DNA of 64,000 nucleotides from Botryotinia globosa (lineage: Eukaryota > Ascomycota > Leotiomycetes > Helotiales > Sclerotiniaceae): contig RCSZ01000014.1 in the NCBI GenBank assembly GCA_014898425.1, positions 1,798,001 through 1,862,000 of the forward strand, read 5' to 3'. Positions within the stretch are counted from its first letter, which is position 1. Every line of letters begins with the position of its first letter. Of the stretch, positions 59,364 through 64,000 are shown piece after piece. A program made the translations under genes and the position numbers. Below the pieces are notes generated by a model. It worked only from the letters and a program-made list of their open reading frames with translations, was not told the DNA's origin and ran no database searches.

Positions 59364-60452
59364 ATGCCTTCGCTCAAACAACTCCTCCTATTTACTTCCC
59401 CCCTCCTCGTCTCAGTCCATTCCCAAGGCGTTCTTCTTTCAGCCCAAGGTACCAAAGGCTCTCCCGCATCTCTCCCCCTTCAAGTCGTACTTAACGCCAA
59501 CGACGCCAACATAATCAACCCCACCGAAATTAGCACCAACGTCGTCAACGAATGTGGACGTACTCTTCTCAATGGCAACATCGATATTGGTGAAAACACT
59601 GAGACCCAATTAGCCAATAAAACCGTAACATCAGTTACGAAAGGGAGTACGGTTAATGTGGTGATGCAGCAAGGAGGTACGAATGGAGCAGGGCCGTATA
59701 CATGTGATATGGATCAGACGAGTAATGCACTGGGCTCCGGTCAGACGAAGTTGACCGTTAAGGAAACGGATGGAACGGATGGGAATATTAAATTGGCGGT
59801 TACTATGCCTGGTAATATGAGTTGTATTGGTGGTATGTATTTCGTCCCCTTCTCCTTCCCCCCTCTCTTCATATACCTATAACCCAAGGTCTTCAGCTAC
59901 CAAATGCAACTAACACAAAATTAGCCTCAACGGGAAATATCTGTACAGTTCGCTGTTTCAACGCAGCAAAATCTGGTCCATTCGGTGGTTGCTTTGCGGT
60001 AATGCAGACAGATGAGACGGCTAGCAAGAACACACCCGGCACGATTGCTACAGCGCAGACACTAGATGGTGTTGAAGCTCAGGTGTTACAGTAAGTTCCG
60101 TCATTCCGATATTCCTACTACTCTTCTATATCCATCACATGGAAACATGCATCACATAATAAATTCACTAACCATCACCCACCCCAGAAACAATAAAGAT
60201 CTTCCTGCCGCCATGAAAGCCAATTCTGAAGCAACACTTAACGAACAAGGAATATTCGCCGTCGAAGCACTTCTCAGCTCTTCTTTAACAGCAATTGCTA
60301 CGAGTACTACTGCGTCAGCAGCAACTGCGGCGACTACTACTGCGGCTGCTAAAAAGAATGGAGGGAATTGGAATGGGAATGGAAACGGAAATGGTAATGG
60401 GAATAAGAAAAATGGAGGTAATGCGAGGAGTGAAAGGGGTTTTGTCGCGTGA
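59364..60452 (+). CDS. Egh16/Gas1-like secreted protein (DUF3129)
   Basis: Three exons (59364-59832, 59925-60090, 60188-60452) give 299 residues. The signal peptide (MPSLKQLLLFTSPLLVSVHS) is followed by QGVLLSAQGTKGSPASLPLQ, a core with Cys residues (VNECGR, PYTCDMDQTS, MSCIG, ICTVRCFNAAKSGPFGGCFA) and a C-terminal Thr/Ala stretch plus an Asn-Gly repeat (NWNGNGNGNGNGN). This is the family of Blumeria Egh16H and Magnaporthe Gas1/Gas2, secreted or appressorium-associated proteins expressed during host entry by plant pathogens, biochemical function unknown. The GN-repeat tail is the variable part and could be length-polymorphic. Confidence 0.9.
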
Positions 60453-61486
60453 CGGGTGATGGGCGAGGAAGTTCGTGATAGTGAGGTCGATGAAAGGGAG
60501 ATGGAGATGGAGATGGAGATGTAAACTATACCCGCTTTCTATCCGTAGTTGTTTGAATACCTAGAAAGTAACTTATTCACGGGTCTGGATTAAGAGAGGT
60601 GCGTGAATAAACTCGTCTGATTTTCTTTTGAAGATATTTATTCTTTCTGCCATATCTCATTTTTGTATAATACATTTAGGTATCTAGGCATTGTATTTAT
60701 CATATATCAAAAGCAAGCAGTTACGATCAATCCCTGATATATATATATATACTTAGATAGTGAAGAAAAGAGATTTCATTCAAACATTATATCTCGCGAA
60801 TAAAAACCAGATAATTACACATCATCGCTCGGTGAATCTCTCAGCCAGTTCGGGTTCTACAATCTTCGATTATCGCAAGATAATGTTTTGGTATATGTAA
60901 TTAGTAAGTCTTTTTCCCCAGTAGATCTCGATATTTTTAGGTCGCGGTTTATAAATATCTGTCTGTGTCTTGAAGTTGTAAAGTCGTAAATGTTACTTAC
61001 TAATAAATTAGCGTGGTCATGATGATGATTATCTCCCCATCCAAATCCTAATCCAAATCCAAATTCAAGGATTCTAATCTCCATTCATGTCTATATATCA
61101 AAGCAATAGATACATGAAGAGGAAAAAGATAAGTAAGTTCTCTATGCTAACAACCAAAGAGGGAAGTTGGTGACACGGCATGCCGGGAGAACCGGCGTTG
61201 GGTTGGAAAGTTGGATGACATTTACAAATAATTGATGGATGACAATTTACGCTAGCTAAGATCCAATTGAAAAGAGAGATGTGGTTGTCTTCCTCTTCAT
61301 TTACTGCGTAACGCGATGTTACTTCCGAGAAATTTATATCTCATGCATGATCGAGGCGTACCTCGGGGTACCAACTCGTTGGAACTATGGAATGGAATGC
61401 TTATATGAGTTTGAGTAGCTTCTGTTCATCCTGTATCTTCACAAACACGAACTTTATGTTTTGTAGCGCTTTATTGTAGTGCGAGG
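60453..61486. other. Intergenic, simple repeats only
   Basis: GAGATG repeats lie at about 60498-60522 and a short AT run (ATATATATATAT) near 60740. CCAAATCCTAATC-type repeats lie at 61040-61065. No gene. Confidence 0.5.
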
Positions 61487-63164
61487 ATGGAATACAAGAT
61501 TGAAATTGGTGGCACTATCATTGCATTATTATTTTCCTACTATATCTTTGAAACACTTGTATCGAAATCGCATATACGACAAGAATCGAAGAAACATGGC
61601 TGTCAATCACCTCCTAGATATCCCAACAAAGATCCGATTCTTAGACTTGATCTTTTCATCGACAATTTCCGTCAAATGATCAAATAGAATCTACTTAATA
61701 GCTGGGTAAATCGCTTCCAGACTTACGGGAATACTTTCTCGGCGAAGGTTCAAACAAAACATGCTACATGTACTGTTGATGCGAAGAATCTGCAAACTTT
61801 TCATGCTCTAAACTTTACTCATTATGGTGTTCAGGCATTGCGTCAACCTCCTACATTGCCATTTCTTGGTGAGGGGGTGTTCACGATGGATGGTCCATTT
61901 TGGTAACACTCCAGAGCCTTGATTCGACCTACCTTTACCAAATCAAATGTTGCTAATCTTCCAGCTTTCGAAGTTCATTTTCAAAAATTCCTTGCGTTGG
62001 TTCCAACAGATGGAACCCAAGGTTGATCTGAAGCCTCTTTTAAATATACTGGTATGGCTGCTCGTTTCTTTAGCTTTGTCGATTTGACTGCAATCTGAGT
62101 GTTGACATGTACCAAGATTTTCGACACATCGACGGAGTTTCTTTTCGGAGAGCCCATGAATACACTATCGCCAGAGACCACATTCCAAACAGAAGAGTGC
62201 CTCGCAGCTTTTGACTATGCTATAAGAGGTATGGGAATTCGCTTCCAACTAGGCAGTCTAAAGTTCCTGTATTGTGACAAAAAATGGTATAAATCAATAA
62301 AGATCACCCATTCATTTGCGGATCGATATGTAGACAAAACCCTGGAGTTTCGGCACAGCTATTTAAATGCCCGGGAAGGAAGAGAGAAAGAAAAGGGAGA
62401 AGAGTCGGATTCAGAGATAGATGACGACAATGGTAACCATCGCCATGTATTGTTGCATGAGATGGCAAAACAGACAGGTAGTCGTGATGATCTTCGAAAC
62501 CAAATCCTCCATGTCTTCTTAGCAGGTCATGAATCTTCCGCTATCACAATTAGCAACGCGATCTTCCATCTTTGTCGAAACCCCGAGACGTGGAAGAAGC
62601 TTAGGTCTGAAATTCTTTCACAAGGTGAAAAGCCTTTCACATTTGAATCGCTGAAGAATCTTCACTATCTGCAGTGTATCATCAAGGAAAGTAGGTTGTG
62701 GTAACCACTTGCCTACTTGAACCATCACTAAACCCACGCTACTAGCCTTACTTCTACATGCCGTTGCTCCCACAGATACAAGAATTGCCTTGCAAGACAC
62801 CATACTACCTACTGGAGGCGGGCCGCAAGGCACCTCACCTATCTTCGTGAAAAATGGTCAGATAGTTTTTGCATCTTTCCATGCCCTTCACATGCTAGCA
62901 CCTTGCTTCCAACCCGACCCAGATATCTTTCGACCAGAGAGATAGGAGACGGTGCGACCAGGGTGGAACTATCTTCCCTTTATAGGAGGACCAAGGATGT
63001 GTCCTGGTCAGAATTTGGCTTTGATGGAAGGGGCGTATGTACTAGCGAGGATGGCACAAGAATGGAGAGAAATAAACTGTAAGGACGAGGTCTTGGAGTG
63101 GGTGGAACTAATGACCGGAGTTGCAAGTAGTAAGAATGGAATCAAAGTAAGCGTCGTTGTGTAA
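61487..63164 (+). pseudogene. Disrupted cytochrome P450, CYP52-like
   Basis: An N-terminal membrane helix (GGTIIALLFSYYIFETLV) is followed by FQTYGNTFSAKV, GEGVFTMDGPFW, SRALIRPTFTK, STEFLFGEPMNTL, the I-helix AGHESSA, HLCRNPETWKKLRSEI, PTDTRIA and the heme loop FIGGPRMCPGQNLAL with its Cys ligand. This is the pattern of microsomal alkane/fatty-acid omega-hydroxylase-like P450s. Stops: TAG 61685-61687, TAA 61904-61906 and TAG 62943-62945, the last in the meander before the heme loop. A frameshift lies near 62,020 within a G run. Two internal introns still have usable splice sites. No functional protein can be made without editing or readthrough. Confidence 0.87.
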
Positions 63165-64000
63165 CAGCGGGGTGGCTATATCATACAAACGAATGCATGA
63201 TCAGATTGATATTCGGGCCCATTTTAATTTCATATTTGAAGACAGGAAGTCGGTTGAGAGAATCTAGATCATAATCATGCTGATATTGAACACCTCAAAC
63301 TCTCAACTTCCCTCACATATGCTGCATGAGATTAAGTGAATACCATGACTTCACGCCATTGAGTCAAGAAAATGAACGAAAGAAAAACGAGGTTGAGTCA
63401 TTCACGATTTGTATACATAGGTGTTCGACGTCGGGATTGCTTTGGGGTGATATCCATCGTACCACTCGGCTTTGGCTTTCAACTTAACAATCAATCAAGA
63501 CAACCAGTACTTGTCTTCATGCATCTGTTGAAGATAGCTTTGTAGGACATGATACATGAGTCTGCTGGCTGAGTATGCTCTTGTCCGTGCTATTTTGAGT
63601 CAAACAGACACAGCCAAGCTGAACACGGGAAGCCGAAAATTCCTGTCGAAGGTTTTATGTTGATCTTATGCCATCCATGATTCTTATCATCCATCACCCA
63701 GACGAGCCAGAGATATTCTGGTAGGGGATTATCGTAGAATAATCAACAGTGTCATCATCTAGGTGTCTTGGGTGGTCAATTTGTGGTTTAGTAGGAGTAG
63801 GATTGAAAATGGGTCCAAGGAATAGGTACACCCGCAGATCTACAAATCGGTCTAACCTAATGAAGCTTAACTCTCAATTTTGAGGTCCACCGGTGGTCCC
63901 CCGCTTCCGCTCAAGTTTTGGTTCCGAAACATTTTTGAATCGAGAAGCAACTGAGTTTCCATATATTATGGGCATGTGCGACTCGTCGCCCAATTATATC
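63165..64000. other. Intergenic, nothing recognised
   Basis: Short ORFs only. The start of the next gene may lie beyond the window. Confidence 0.45.

Noticed and set aside
1..64000. CRISPR array, operons, ribosome binding sites, prophage
   Set aside because: The window is fungal nuclear DNA with spliceosomal introns; the tandem arrays have no unique spacers.

Overview
This is a nuclear segment from a filamentous ascomycete. Protein genes are interrupted by short (about 50-60 bp) GT-AG introns, there are no bacterial-style operons, and several families are typical of plant-associated ascomycetes (SUN cell-wall protein, Egh16/Gas1-like secreted protein, highly reducing polyketide synthase, UNC-93-like transporter). 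The protein families and intron style suggest Leotiomycetes, perhaps Sclerotiniaceae; that placement is inference from resemblance, not from a search.

Layout. 1-6.2 kb: no supportable gene, but a perfect 28-bp palindrome. 6.2-7.4 kb: secreted SMP-30/gluconolactonase-like beta-propeller (minus). 8.9-13.7 kb: TRAPPII subunit Trs130, with a reading-frame anomaly at its last intron. 14.7-16.8 kb: YAT-family amino acid permease with seven exons. 17.1-18.4 kb: two small coiled-coil proteins, divergently transcribed. 20.8-23.7 kb: an acidic-tailed protein, a charged protein with 28-residue repeats, and a doubtful small ORF. 23.7-29.8 kb: a gene-free stretch carrying six different tandem arrays. 29.8-31.3 kb: SUN-family cell-wall protein. 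33.3-34.6 kb: DUF202 membrane protein. 35.4-40.3 kb: full-length ABCC transporter.

40.6-53.5 kb is a gene graveyard. It holds a highly reducing polyketide synthase that has lost KS and AT and carries many frameshifts and stops, a TRI12-type MFS efflux pump with several disablements, a sulfotransferase fossil, a short-chain dehydrogenase scrap, and an UNC-93-like transporter that is intact in all five exons except for two in-frame stop codons. A P450 fossil at 61.5-63.2 kb (CYP52-like) shows similar decay. Together the PKS, efflux pump, sulfotransferase and possibly the P450 look like a dead secondary-metabolite locus.

Between these fossils are intact genes: a Baeyer-Villiger-type flavin monooxygenase (54.1-56.0 kb, minus) facing a two-component, luciferase-type flavin monooxygenase (57.1-58.6 kb, plus) across a 1-kb shared spacer, and an Egh16-like secreted protein (59.4-60.5 kb). 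The flavoenzyme pair may work in one catabolic or detoxification route. The remaining live genes (trafficking, amino acid uptake, wall remodelling, drug efflux) are unrelated housekeeping or accessory functions. All exon boundaries were derived by eye from splice consensus, frame continuity and family resemblance.
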